Origin: UBA2882 sp045542735 | Lineage (GTDB): Bacteria > Bacillota > Clostridia > Lachnospirales > Lachnospiraceae | Direction: 5' to 3' | Length of the DNA stretch: 64,000 bases | Assembly (NCBI GenBank): GCA_045542735.1 | Contig: JAZQLQ010000004.1 | Location: forward strand, 34,915 to 98,914 | Shown here: piece by piece, positions 24,338 through 32,191 of the stretch | Numbering within the stretch: the first letter of the stretch is position 1 | Layout: the number at the start of each line of letters is the position of its first letter | Made by a program: the position numbers and the translations under genes | The notes under the pieces: model-generated | Told to the model about the DNA's origin: nothing | The model's input: the letters and a program-made list of their open reading frames with translations, nothing else | Databases searched by the model: none

Positions 24338-25615
24338 ATGAAAAAAAGAGTACTGATGATTATGATGGCTATTGTCATGACAGCAAGCTTAACTGCATGT
24401 GGCGGAAGTGAATCCGGAAAAGACAAAGACGTAAGCAAAGTAGAAGAGAGTGAAGAGGAAGACGAAGACGAGGCTGACGAAGAAGAGGAAGCTGACGCAA
24501 AAGAAGAAAGAAAAAAAGATAAGGGCAAAGATAAAGATAAAGACGATTCCGATACTCCTGTAATTGGTAACGATGTTGATGATTATGACGGTTTTGAACA
24601 TTTGGCAGCTTATACCATTACCGGTGAAGATGCAACAGCAGTTGTATATGCTCCCAAAGATGAATATGCTTTTGGCGGCGGCGAAGAAAGCTATGTTGGC
24701 ACAGAATTGAATGGTGTATACGTAGAATATGACATTGATGCTTATATCCAGCTTGACCAGGAAAATTTCAGCGCAGAAGAAAACATTGATTACTATGTAT
24801 CTGACTGGTATGATTACAGATTGGATGATGACGATACCTTAGACGCAGAGATGTCTGAAGTAAAAACTGTTGGCGATGACGCAGCATATGCAACCATCAC
24901 TAGAGTTGAGTATGACGATATAGACGACAGAAACTATTTTGTATGGGAATTATACTACTTATATCAGACAGATGAAAAAGTAATCTTAGCAGAGATCCAG
25001 GTTGATTCCTGCTATGATATCGAAGGTGCAGAAGATGTTGTAAAAGAATTAGAACAGTATCTGGATGCAAAAGTTGACTTTGACGCAGATGAACTTCAGG
25101 ATATGGCAGATAGCTGCGACCCCGGAGAGAGACCGGAAGATGATGATGACGATGTTATAGGCGGTGGAGCAAATGCAGACGGAACTTTCTCCACAGACTA
25201 CTGGACATTTGAATTACCCGAAGATTGGGATGCTGATCCTTTAATGGAAGATACAAACCAGTATGCATATGCGCCTGATGGAGATATCGAAAGTGCAGAA
25301 TGTGCAGTTATAATCCAGTCTGAGTATATTGGTGAAGATACCAGCATTATCGAAGATATGGATGAAGATGAAGTAATGGATTATATCGAAGAAGTTATGG
25401 CAGAGGATATTGCTGATCCTGAATGTGAAATGCTCGGACATACTTCTGTAGGTTATACCATCAAAGCTACTTTCGTATACGAAGGTATTGATGCAGTGGC
25501 ATACTTTGTATTTGATGACTACTATGCACATACCGTAATGGCAATGCAGTACGGTGGTGGTACAGAAGCATTTGATGTTGCTGAAGACATTATCTACTCT
25601 GCAGAGAAAAACTAA
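24338..25615 (+). CDS. Highly acidic lipoprotein, unknown function
   Basis: 425 aa. Lipobox LTAC with Cys 21, then a low-complexity Asp/Glu/Lys linker (about 28-75), then two globular parts: ~85-245 (FEHLAAYTITGEDATAVVYAP...) and ~280-425 (FSTDYWTFELPEDWDADPLMEDTN...). Both show a PsbP/DUF1795-like look, with a Trp/Pro 'F-x-x-P-x-x-W' opening in the second. The net charge is extremely negative. AGGAGG SD (24326-24331). Gap of 30 bases after the GH25-GH3 gene, then a terminator. Confidence 0.75.
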   Translation: MKKRVLMIMMAIVMTASLTACGGSESGKDKDVSKVEESEEEDEDEADEEEEADAKEERKKDKGKDKDKDDSDTPVIGNDVDDYDGFEHLAAYTITGEDATAVVYAPKDEYAFGGGEESYVGTELNGVYVEYDIDAYIQLDQENFSAEENIDYYVSDWYDYRLDDDDTLDAEMSEVKTVGDDAAYATITRVEYDDIDDRNYFVWELYYLYQTDEKVILAEIQVDSCYDIEGAEDVVKELEQYLDAKVDFDADELQDMADSCDPGERPEDDDDDVIGGGANADGTFSTDYWTFELPEDWDADPLMEDTNQYAYAPDGDIESAECAVIIQSEYIGEDTSIIEDMDEDEVMDYIEEVMAEDIADPECEMLGHTSVGYTIKATFVYEGIDAVAYFVFDDYYAHTVMAMQYGGGTEAFDVAEDIIYSAEKN

Positions 25616-25630
25616 TCCATTGGATAAAAG

Positions 25631-25665
25631 AAAGACCTGTTGAAAAAAATCAGCAGGTCTTTTAT
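25631..25665 (+). terminator. Terminator after the acidic lipoprotein gene
   Basis: AAAGACCTGTTG (25631-25642) and CAGCAGGTCTTTT (25651-25663) form the stem, with an A-rich loop. Confidence 0.9.
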
Positions 25666-25699
25666 TATATAAATAAAAAAGATAGGGATCGGTTACCAT

Positions 25700-26320
25700 A
25701 TGAGTGAAGAACAAAACAATATGAATCTGACATATATCGTAGAGGGTTATGCCTTTGACTCCAAAGAGGAAGCGGAGCAGGCAGAACGTGAACTTGCCAA
25801 GGTACGCACTTTAAATGCAAAGCTTGATCAAGACAATCTGGCAGCCATCAAGATGGTATATCTCTCTGCCTTGGAGCAAAATATATTTGAGACACAGATT
25901 GGTCTGTCCTATCTGCGTAATCTTCAGATTCATCTGATTAATGAAGGTGTATTGAAAAGCGATGAAAAACCATTGCCCATCCAACACTCCAAACACAAGC
26001 TGGATTTGGAAATCAGACGGATTAAAGAAGAATATCGTGAGGAAGCCAAGGAAGTTCGTGAAGAAGCCCGTAAACGTGTGCAGGCAGAGCGTGAACTGGC
26101 CAAACAGGCAAGGATGAAATGTCGCAGCATGGCTCTTGCCATCGGTGTCCTTTGTGCTTTGGTAATCGGCATGTTTATCATCACCTTTACCGGTGATAAT
26201 CCCAATATCATAAACTATAAAAATGCTCTGGAAAACCAATACTCCGAGTGGGAGCAGGAATTGGATGAAAGAGAAGCCGTGATCCGAGAAAAGGAAGAGG
26301 AATTAAATATTCAACCGTAA
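25700..26320 (+). CDS. Coiled-coil membrane protein, unknown function
   Basis: 206 aa. Soluble N-terminus (YIVEGYAFDSKEEAEQAERELAKV), long charged coiled coil (about 100-140, EIRRIKEEYREEAKEVREEARKRVQAERE), one membrane helix at about 145-165 (MALAIGVLCALVIGMFIITF) and a short coiled-coil tail (EWEQELDEREAVIREKEEELN). It sits directly before the response regulator. No enzymatic motif seen. Confidence 0.7.
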   Translation: MSEEQNNMNLTYIVEGYAFDSKEEAEQAERELAKVRTLNAKLDQDNLAAIKMVYLSALEQNIFETQIGLSYLRNLQIHLINEGVLKSDEKPLPIQHSKHKLDLEIRRIKEEYREEAKEVREEARKRVQAERELAKQARMKCRSMALAIGVLCALVIGMFIITFTGDNPNIINYKNALENQYSEWEQELDEREAVIREKEEELNIQP

Positions 26321-26329
26321 GCAGCGGAT

Positions 26330-26356
26330 TTCACAGAATTTACATATTCTTATGTT
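26330..26356 (+). promoter_or_regulatory. Promoter region of the response regulator with a block shared with the sensor kinase promoter
   Basis: TTCACA (26330-26335) and TTTACA (26339-26344) precede a weak -10, TATGTT (26351-26356). The 24 bases 26330-26353 match 61345-61368 at 21 positions, with TTCACA and ACATATTCTTAT identical. The weak -35/-10 pair fits an activated promoter. Autoregulation by the response regulator is inference. Confidence 0.5.
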
Positions 26357-26397
26357 ATGATGAATCCTGTGTAACAGTTTAGAAAGGTTGAGCATCT

Positions 26398-27084
26398 ATG
26401 GATAAATTGAAAATTCTTGTGGTGGATGATGAAAGCAGAATGCGCAAGTTGGTCCGAGACTTTTTGGTCCGCAGTCATTTTGAAGTCATTGAGGCAGAAG
26501 ACGGCGCACAGGCTTTGGATATATTTTTTGAACAAAATGACATTGCCCTGATCCTATTGGATGTGATGATGCCCAAGATGGACGGATGGCAGGTGTGCCG
26601 TGAAGTACGCGCCTACTCCAAGGTGCCTATTATCATGCTGACAGCCAAATCTGATGAGCAGGATGAGCTCCAAGGCTTTGAACTGGGTGTGGATGAATAC
26701 ATTACCAAGCCTTTCAGTCCCAAGATCCTGGTAGCCCGTGTGGAAGCTGTGCTTCGACGCAGCGGTAACTCTGCAATCGGAGAGGAAATCCTGATTGCCG
26801 GCAATATAAAAGTAGATAAAACAGCCCATATTGTCACCATCGATGATAAACCCATAGACTTAAGCTATAAAGAATTTGAACTCTTGACCTATTTTATGGA
26901 AAACAGAGGCATTGCATTATCCCGTGAAGTCATCTTAAACCATGTGTGGAACTATGATTACTTCGGCGATGCCCGTACCATCGACACCCACGTAAAGAAA
27001 CTACGCAGCAAAATGGGTGAATACGGTGCCTGCATCAAGACCATCTGGGGGATGGGGTATAAGTTTAGCGTAGACAACGAGTAA
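26398..27084 (+). CDS. OmpR/PhoB-family response regulator
   Basis: 228 aa. Receiver domain: acidic pair D10-D11, phospho-acceptor D55 (LILLDVMMPKMDGW), T82 and K104 (ITKPF). The C-terminal winged helix (about 130-228) has IDLSYKEFELLTYFMENRGIALSREVIL, DARTIDTHVKKLRSKMG and IWGMGYKF. No histidine kinase is adjacent: the next genes are toxin-antitoxin modules. The kinase at 61417-62889 shares a promoter block with it and is a candidate partner. SD AGAAAGG (26381-26387). Confidence 0.95.
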   Translation: MDKLKILVVDDESRMRKLVRDFLVRSHFEVIEAEDGAQALDIFFEQNDIALILLDVMMPKMDGWQVCREVRAYSKVPIIMLTAKSDEQDELQGFELGVDEYITKPFSPKILVARVEAVLRRSGNSAIGEEILIAGNIKVDKTAHIVTIDDKPIDLSYKEFELLTYFMENRGIALSREVILNHVWNYDYFGDARTIDTHVKKLRSKMGEYGACIKTIWGMGYKFSVDNE

Positions 27085-27107
27085 AAGTATTTATTTGGAA
27101 AATCAAC

Positions 27108-27135
27108 TTGTAATACTTTCTATTTTTGTTATAAT
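27108..27135 (+). promoter_or_regulatory. Promoter of the putative antitoxin RNA
   Basis: TTGTAA (27108-27113), 16 bp, TATAAT (27130-27135). No ORF with an SD follows; transcription would end at the hairpin 27210-27248. Confidence 0.65.
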
Positions 27136-27141
27136 GTAATT

Positions 27142-27248
27142 AACAAAAGGCAATCGCCATTTATGCCCTTTAGGGTACAGAGTGGTTGACCAATAAGATT
27201 AGGACAAATACCTTCCCTCACTCGCCAAAGTACAGGGAAGGTTTTGTT
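27142..27248 (+). ncRNA. Putative type I antitoxin RNA (about 105 nt)
   Basis: Bounded by a consensus promoter and an intrinsic terminator, with no reading frame. It is transcribed toward the 29-aa toxin gene. The toxin mRNA lacks a T-run terminator of its own after its stop (27252), so the two RNAs should overlap at the hairpin. It contains GGCAATCG and TACAGAGTGGTTGACC, which recur in the 5' leader of the toxin mRNA in inverted DNA orientation (27372-27399). GGUUGACC is self-complementary through two GU pairs, so the two RNAs could pair there. The boundaries are predicted. Confidence 0.5.
27210..27248 (+). terminator. Terminator between antitoxin RNA and toxin gene
   Basis: ACCTTCCCT (27210-27218) pairs with AGGGAAGGT (27234-27242), 15-base loop, TTTTGTT after it on the plus strand. 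Confidence 0.8.
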
Positions 27249-27251
27249 ATG

Positions 27252-27341
27252 TTAGTGACAAATCAAATAAATGAATGTCAGTAGTGCTAGGAGAAACATT
27301 CCAAAAGACATCAGGTCTTTAAAATCGAATTTGTTCTTCAT
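27252..27341 (-). CDS. Small holin-like toxin of a type I toxin-antitoxin module
   Basis: 29 aa from the ATG at 27339-27341: MKNKFDFKDLMSFG, then MFLLALLTFIYLICH. A short N-terminus before a single membrane helix with the pattern LMxFGxFLLALLTxIxLI is that of the 'putative holin-like toxin' family and related type I toxins. GGAGG lies 8 bases before this ATG; a nearer ATG (two codons earlier) is too close to the SD. The SD is locked in a perfect 9-bp stem. It has its own consensus promoter and a structured leader, as in known type I toxin mRNAs. Toxicity is inference. Confidence 0.7.
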   Translation of the reverse strand: MKNKFDFKDLMSFGMFLLALLTFIYLICH

Positions 27342-27348
27342 AAGCATC

Positions 27349-27374
27349 ACCTCCATTCTATGTAAAATGGAGGT
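27349..27374 (-). promoter_or_regulatory. SD-sequestering stem in the toxin mRNA leader
   Basis: In the minus-strand RNA ACCUCCAUU (27374-27366) pairs perfectly with AAUGGAGGU (27357-27349), with an 8-base loop; GGAGG is the toxin SD. Translation would need refolding or processing. Confidence 0.75.
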
Positions 27375-27421
27375 CAACCACCCTGTATCACGATTGCCGG
27401 TAGCGAATTGCTACTGGCATT

Positions 27422-27450
27422 ATTATATCATGCAATTTAACAGAACACAA
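27422..27450 (-). promoter_or_regulatory. Toxin promoter
   Basis: Minus strand: TTGTGT (27445-27450), 17 bp, TATAAT (27422-27427). Start near 27415; the RNA would begin with a GTAGC-AATTC-GCTAC hairpin (27399-27413) that could stabilise its 5' end. Confidence 0.7.
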
Positions 27451-27531
27451 GTTCGGAGGTGTAAAAACAAAATATAATAAATGAAATATTGAAAAATATA
27501 AAGAGCGGCAGACGGAGTTGTATATGTAAAA

Positions 27532-27604
27532 TTTACCCATAAGGTTAATTATATGTTGACCTAACGATGATAGAATGGTAAAATTTATTTACCTTATAGG
27601 TAAA
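27532..27604 (+). promoter_or_regulatory. higBA promoter flanked by two operators
   Basis: TTGACC (27556-27561), 17 bp, TAAAAT (27579-27584). Operators TTTACCCATAAGGTTAA (27532-27548) and TTTACCTTATAGGTAAA (27588-27604) are palindromes of the form TTTACC-N5-GGTAAA on either side of the promoter, 56 bases apart. Autorepression by HigA is expected for the family. Confidence 0.75.
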
Positions 27605-27623
27605 TAAAAAAGGAGGGATGCGA

Positions 27624-27923
27624 TTGCATGTAGAATACAAAAGTAAAAAGATTGAAAGAATATGTACCAACCGACATGAAGCAGAAAAGATCCATGGTAG
27701 AGAAATGGCGGAGAAAATCCATCAAAGAATTGATGAGATAAAAGCGATGCCGAATGTAGAAATAATGGTGCAATATAGAGTTGGTAGATGTCATTTGTTG
27801 AAAGGAAAAAGAAAAGACCAATATGCTGTTGACTTAGTACAGCCATACCGATTAGTGTTTGAAAAAAAGAAAAATCAAATAGAAGTAGTGAATATTATAG
27901 AAATAGTAGATTATCATAAGTGA
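27624..27923 (+). CDS. higB: HigB/RelE-type toxin (mRNA interferase)
   Basis: 99 aa from TTG 27624, chosen because AAAGGAGG (27609-27616) almost touches the upstream ATG 27618 but is 7 bases from this TTG. HVEYKSKKIERICTN, IKAMPNVEIMVQYRVGRCHLLKGKRKDQYAVDLVQPYRLVFE, and the closing EVVNIIEIVDYHK match the HigB/plasmid-maintenance killer fold. Cleaves mRNA at ribosomes in known members. Paired with the HigA-type gene 52 bases downstream. Confidence 0.88.
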   Translation: MHVEYKSKKIERICTNRHEAEKIHGREMAEKIHQRIDEIKAMPNVEIMVQYRVGRCHLLKGKRKDQYAVDLVQPYRLVFEKKKNQIEVVNIIEIVDYHK

Positions 27924-27975
27924 AAATAAGAGATTAGATATAGATTAAATTGTAATTGACTAAGGAGTGAGTGTG

Positions 27976-29028
27976 ATGGAGAAAAGTCGTAGTTATATAG
28001 CAATACCACCCGGAGCCACCATAAAAGAACAGATTGTTGACAGAAAAATGAATCAGAAAGAGTTTGCACTACGGATGGGCATGTCAGAGAAACATATCAG
28101 CAAATTGATTAATGGAGAAGTTCAACTCACAATAGATGTTGCAAGAAGATTAGAAATGGTTTTGGGTATTCCGGCGCAATTTTGGTGTAATTTAGAAAGC
28201 TTATATCGAGAAAAAATAGCAAAAGTAAAAGAAGAAAATGCAATGGAACAAGATGTAGAGCTGGTTAAAAAATTCCCTTACAAAGAAATGGCAAAAAACG
28301 GATGGGTGGAAGATGTTACAAAAGGTACAGAACGAGCAACCAGATTGCGTAAATATTTTGAAGTTGTAGAATTAGGATTATTAAATAAAAAATTGATTCC
28401 GGCAGGAATAGCCTGTAGACAATTGGCTGAATCAGAAAAAAGTTATTATGCGCTAGTTGCATGGGCACAAAAAGCTAAAATAGAAGGCAGAAAATGCGAA
28501 ACAAAATCCATCAATATAAAAAGATTGAAAAAGTATTTGACGGAAATAAGAAAAATGACTGTAATGAAGCCTGAAAAATTTTGTCCACAATTGCAGTCAA
28601 TGTTAGCAGAGTGTGGAATTGCTATTGTATTTTTACCGCATATCGGAGGTTCTTTTTTACATGGAGCAACTTTCTACGATGGTAATAAGATTATTCTGGG
28701 TTTAACAGTACGTGGAAAAGATGCAGATATATTCTGGTTTAGTCTATTTCATGAACTGGGTCATATTATATTGGGCCATCTTGAAAAAAGTGATGGGACC
28801 ACACAAGAAGATGAAGATGCGGCAGATCAGTTCGCAGAAGAGATATTATTAGCTAAAAGAGATTTTATGACGTATGTGGATTCTTATGTTGTGAACGAAT
28901 CGACGATTTTAGAGTTCTCACAAAAGCAAGGAATAGATGCGGGAATTGTACTTGGACGTCTCCAAAAATATGGATATGTAGAATATGGTTGGTACAAAAA
29001 CTTAAAAACTAAATATGCCATTGCATAA
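27976..29028 (+). CDS. higA: HigA-type antitoxin with C-terminal ImmA/IrrE metallopeptidase domain
   Basis: 350 aa from ATG 27976 (AAGGAG at 27962-27967, 8-base spacing). The N-terminal HigA/VapI-type HTH (PPGATIKEQIVDRKMNQKEFALRMGMSEKHISKLINGEVQLTIDVA) is followed by a linker and a C-terminal ImmA/IrrE domain with HELGH at 259-263 and a second Glu in DEDAADQFAEEILL. Such long antitoxins could be self-cleaving or stress-responsive; this is inference. Convergent terminator follows. Confidence 0.88.
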   Translation: MEKSRSYIAIPPGATIKEQIVDRKMNQKEFALRMGMSEKHISKLINGEVQLTIDVARRLEMVLGIPAQFWCNLESLYREKIAKVKEENAMEQDVELVKKFPYKEMAKNGWVEDVTKGTERATRLRKYFEVVELGLLNKKLIPAGIACRQLAESEKSYYALVAWAQKAKIEGRKCETKSINIKRLKKYLTEIRKMTVMKPEKFCPQLQSMLAECGIAIVFLPHIGGSFLHGATFYDGNKIILGLTVRGKDADIFWFSLFHELGHIILGHLEKSDGTTQEDEDAADQFAEEILLAKRDFMTYVDSYVVNESTILEFSQKQGIDAGIVLGRLQKYGYVEYGWYKNLKTKYAIA

Positions 29029-29040
29029 AGATGTGTCAGA

Positions 29041-29075
29041 AAAATTGCGGTCCCAAAACTCGACCGCAATTTTTG
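29041..29075 (+). terminator. Terminator after higA
   Basis: AAAATTGCGGTC (29041-29052) pairs with GACCGCAATTTT (29062-29073), then T. Confidence 0.9.
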
Positions 29076-29114
29076 CTTGTCTTGGCGGATAGTCCACGCG
29101 ATAGTTTTTATAAG

Positions 29115-29142
29115 TTGCATTTCCCATTTCCTGTAGTATAAT
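29115..29142 (+). promoter_or_regulatory. Promoter of the DUF1295 gene
   Basis: TTGCAT (29115-29120), 16 bp, TATAAT (29137-29142). Confidence 0.6.
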
Positions 29143-29177
29143 ATCCTATGACATTACATATATTGGAGGAAAACAAC

Positions 29178-30029
29178 ATGGGATTTTTAGAATCATTTGG
29201 AATGGGATTTTTAATTTTAATACTCATTGCGTTAGTAGTGAGTAGTATTGGTTTTTATAAGTATGTATATTTCATATCTCTGGGATATGGATTTTCTGTA
29301 GCAGCTATGGGTGTTGCATTATTTATCATGTATACAGATGTGATTGGTGCAGGAACCTTGGCAATGTGTGTGTTGTTTCTGATTTACGGTTGCAGATTGG
29401 GCGGCTATCTGTTGATCCGTGAGATTAAGAGTGCCTCTTATCGCAGCACTATGAAAAAAGAGATTAAAGATGGTTCATCCATGAAGATGGTAGCAAAAGT
29501 CAGCATTTGGGTAAGCTGTGCGCTTCTCTATGCATTTCAGGTATCACCTTTATTGTTCCGTCTGATGGATGCACAAAGTGTGCTTGATAACAATATGGAA
29601 GCAGTGGTTGGCGGCACGGATGTAGTGACAGCAGTTGGCGCAGTTATTATGGCACTTGGCATCATCTTAGAGTCTGCCGCAGATTTCCAAAAGAGCAAAG
29701 CGAAAAAAGTAAATCCGTCCAGATTCTGTGACAGCGGACTTTACAAAATCGTAAGATGCCCCAACTATTTGGGAGAAGTATTATTCTGGACCGGTGTATT
29801 TGTATCCGGCGTGAATATTTATGCCAATGCATGGCAATGGATTGCAGCGGCCATTGGATATGTCTGCATCGTGTATATCATGTTTGGCGGTGCAAGAAGA
29901 CTGGAACTTCGTCAGAACCGCAACTACGGCGACGATCCCGAGTATCAGGCATATGTGAAAAAAACACCGATTCTTTTGCCTTTGGTACCCTTGTACAGTG
30001 TGGCAAAATATAAATGGTTGGTTGGATAA
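29178..30029 (+). CDS. DUF1295/isoprenylcysteine methyltransferase-like membrane protein
   Basis: 283 aa from ATG 29178 (GGAGG 29165-29169, 8-base spacing; an upstream ATG at 29148 lies before the SD). Seven or so membrane helices. The C-terminal region GLYKIVRCPNYLGEVLFWTGVFVSG and RRLELRQNRNYGDDPEYQAYVKKTP carries the steroid 5-alpha-reductase/ICMT-like signature of DUF1295 proteins. Role in this organism unknown; likely membrane lipid or polyisoprenoid chemistry. Confidence 0.85.
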   Translation: MGFLESFGMGFLILILIALVVSSIGFYKYVYFISLGYGFSVAAMGVALFIMYTDVIGAGTLAMCVLFLIYGCRLGGYLLIREIKSASYRSTMKKEIKDGSSMKMVAKVSIWVSCALLYAFQVSPLLFRLMDAQSVLDNNMEAVVGGTDVVTAVGAVIMALGIILESAADFQKSKAKKVNPSRFCDSGLYKIVRCPNYLGEVLFWTGVFVSGVNIYANAWQWIAAAIGYVCIVYIMFGGARRLELRQNRNYGDDPEYQAYVKKTPILLPLVPLYSVAKYKWLVG

Positions 30030-30058
30030 ATATTGTAATTTTATATCACCGGTATAAT

Positions 30059-30086
30059 TTACAAACTAAAGCAATCGTGTTATATT
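30059..30086 (+). promoter_or_regulatory. Promoter upstream of a 44-codon ORF
   Basis: TTACAA (30059-30064), 16 bp, TATATT (30081-30086). Confidence 0.45.
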
Positions 30087-30143
30087 GACGATATGTAAAG
30101 CAGAAAAATAAGCGGATGTTATATCCACAGAAAGGAAAAAGCT

Positions 30144-30278
30144 ATGAAAACAGTTAGATTTGCATATTATCTGAATAGTGAACGTCATTACGAATCACCC
30201 TTAGCAAAAGATAGCAAGGCGTGGTCTGATTTCATGCGCTCATATAAGATTAAGCAAAGGCAACGAATAACTGTGTGA
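30144..30278 (+). CDS. Small hypothetical protein
   Basis: 44 aa, basic (MKTVRFAYYLNSERHYESPL, then AKDSKAWSDFMRSYKIKQRQRITV). SD AGAAAGGA (30130-30137) lies 6 bases before ATG 30144. A promoter precedes it and a strong terminator follows (30319-30355), so it could be an independent unit. No family recognised; it could also be a leader for rtcB. Confidence 0.4.
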   Translation: MKTVRFAYYLNSERHYESPLAKDSKAWSDFMRSYKIKQRQRITV

Positions 30279-30318
30279 CATGGCACTGTGGAATTTAGCA
30301 GGACATACATAGATAGTC

Positions 30319-30355
30319 AGACCGCTTATCTTTTGTGAGACAAGCGGTCTTTTTA
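30319..30355 (+). terminator. Terminator before rtcB
   Basis: AGACCGCTT (30319-30327) pairs with AAGCGGTCT (30342-30350), T run 30350-30355. Confidence 0.88.
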
Positions 30356-30422
30356 TATGGTTTTATACCCGAATTCATTAAGGCGGGATAAAAAAACGGA
30401 TAGACCGGGAAAGGAGGAAAAC

Positions 30423-31631
30423 ATGGATCAGTTAGAAATCAAAGGAAAAGTAAATACTGCCATCTGCTACGCAAAGATCGTAGAAGATGAGGCAATCGAG
30501 CAAATCCGCAGAATGTGTGACCATGAATTTACAGAAGGATCTCAGATCCGTATTATGCCGGATGTGCATTCCGGCAAAGGATGTACCATCGGAACTACCA
30601 TGACCATTAAGGATAAGGCAGTTCCCAACATCGTAGGCGTGGATATCGGATGCGGAATGCTCACCATAAATGTGGGAAAAGGAGATATCGACTTCGAAAA
30701 ACTGGATGAAGCAGCGCACTATGTTCCCAGCGGAATGAATGTGTGGGAGGGCAGAAAAGAAAAATTTGACTTGGAAGCCTTGCGTTGCTATCGGGAATTG
30801 AGAAACACCAAATGGTTGGCAAAAAGCCTTGGAACCTTGGGCGGCGGAAACCACTTTATCGAGGTGGACGAAGCTACGGATGGGACAAAATATTTAATCA
30901 TACATACCGGTAGCCGTAACCTTGGTAAACAGGTGGCTGAAATCTATCAGCAGCTTGCCGTCGACTTAAACAAGGGAAAAGAAACCTATTTCCAGCAGAG
31001 AGAGGAACTTATCCGGACGTATAAGGAACAGGGAAGAAGAAATGAAATCCAGGCAGCTTTAAAAGAACTTACATGGGTAGAAAGAGAAGCAACAATTCCC
31101 GAGGATTTATGTTACTTGTATGGCAGCTTCTTTGAAGATTATCTCCATGACGTAGAAATATGTCAGAGATTTGCAAAACGGAACCGGGAAATAATTGCAG
31201 AAATCATTTTGGAGAAAACCGGTCTGACAGGCACAGATGCCTTCCATACCATTCATAATTATATTGATACAGATGAAATGATATTAAGAAAAGGAGCAAT
31301 TGCGGCTCATAAAGGTGAAAAAGTGCTGATTCCAATTAATATGAGGGATGGAAGCGTGCTTGCAATCGGAAAAGGAAATCCGGAATGGAACTATTCTGCG
31401 CCCCACGGTGCAGGACGTGTTATGTCCCGGACCAAAGCAAAAAACACATTAACAATGGATGAATACATAAAAACCATGTCAGGAATTTATACGACTTCTG
31501 TAAATGAAGACACTCTTGATGAAGCACCAATGGCATACAAGAGACTGGAAGACATCATTGATGTCATCAAAGAATCTGTGGAAGTCATTGATGTCATGAA
31601 ACCAATTTACAATTTTAAAGCTTCTGAGTAG
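30423..31631 (+). CDS. rtcB: RtcB RNA-splicing ligase
   Basis: 402 aa from ATG 30423 (AAGGAGG 30411-30417). GTP- and Mn-dependent ligase joining 2',3'-cyclic phosphate or 3'-phosphate RNA ends to 5'-OH. Catalytic blocks: PDVHSGKGCTIG (D47, H49), GVDIGCGM (D74, C77), SLGTLGGGNHFIEV, HTGSRNLGKQV, and APHGAGRVMSR with H328, the residue that is guanylylated in the family. Next to a small XRE gene and two tRNA genes; a tRNA-repair role is plausible but inferred. Confidence 0.95.
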   Translation: MDQLEIKGKVNTAICYAKIVEDEAIEQIRRMCDHEFTEGSQIRIMPDVHSGKGCTIGTTMTIKDKAVPNIVGVDIGCGMLTINVGKGDIDFEKLDEAAHYVPSGMNVWEGRKEKFDLEALRCYRELRNTKWLAKSLGTLGGGNHFIEVDEATDGTKYLIIHTGSRNLGKQVAEIYQQLAVDLNKGKETYFQQREELIRTYKEQGRRNEIQAALKELTWVEREATIPEDLCYLYGSFFEDYLHDVEICQRFAKRNREIIAEIILEKTGLTGTDAFHTIHNYIDTDEMILRKGAIAAHKGEKVLIPINMRDGSVLAIGKGNPEWNYSAPHGAGRVMSRTKAKNTLTMDEYIKTMSGIYTTSVNEDTLDEAPMAYKRLEDIIDVIKESVEVIDVMKPIYNFKASE

Positions 31632-31695
31632 TGCAAGCCTGTGGCGGAAATGTCTGCCTCCTGCTTGCACGGAAGCAGAATAGGAGGGACATAAT

Positions 31696-31950
31696 ATGTT
31701 GACATTTCCTGCCATTGATATGGCAAAAACAGGACAGAATATCATTGTCTTGCGGAAACAGGCAGGCTTGTCCGTAAAGGATTTGCAAGCCGCCTTTGGA
31801 TTCGGTACACCACAAGCAATCTACAAATGGCAACAGGGAATCGCATTGCCAACAATCGATAACCTGGTGATGTTAGCGGTATTGCTTGGTGTAAAAGTTG
31901 ATGATATCTTGGTGCTTGATACATCAAATCAAGTACAGCTTGGAGCATAA
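31696..31950 (+). CDS. Small XRE-family HTH protein
   Basis: 84 aa. MAKTGQNIIVLRKQAGLSVKDLQAAFGFGTPQAIYKWQQGIALPTIDNLVMLAVLLGV is a single Cro/CI HTH. GGAGG (31683-31687) precedes ATG 31696. Immediately follows rtcB (65 bases); possible co-regulator. Target unknown. Confidence 0.8.
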   Translation: MLTFPAIDMAKTGQNIIVLRKQAGLSVKDLQAAFGFGTPQAIYKWQQGIALPTIDNLVMLAVLLGVKVDDILVLDTSNQVQLGA

Positions 31951-31977
31951 AAAAGCGGGTCAATTGATCCGCAATAG

Positions 31978-32061
31978 GGGTAGGTATGCCTAGCGGCGAA
32001 GGCGGCGGACTGTAAATCCGTTACATAAGAAACAACGTTGGTTCGAGTCCAACCCTGCCCA
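31978..32061 (+). tRNA. tRNA-Tyr (GTA)
   Basis: Acceptor arms GGGTAGG (31978-31984) and CCTGCCC (32054-32060), discriminator A. Anticodon loop CTGTAAA with GTA at 32012-32014, long variable arm as in class II tRNAs, T-loop GTTCGAGTCC. CCA not encoded. Confidence 0.93.
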
Positions 32062-32065
32062 TTAA

Positions 32066-32152
32066 GTTTACGTGTCCGAGGGGTCTAAGGTGCCAGCCTG
32101 CTAAGCTGGTGTGTGATGATTCGCACTGAAGGTTCGAATCCTTCCGTAAACG
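32066..32152 (+). tRNA. tRNA-Ser (GCT)
   Basis: Acceptor arms GTTTACG (32066-32072) and CGTAAAC (32145-32151), discriminator G. Anticodon loop CTGCTAA with GCT at 32100-32102; long variable arm; T-loop GTTCGAATCC. Four bases after tRNA-Tyr; AT-rich accessory DNA begins right behind it. Confidence 0.93.
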
Positions 32153-32191
32153 TTGACGGTTTTGAAAAATATTTTAATAGTTCTAAAGTGT

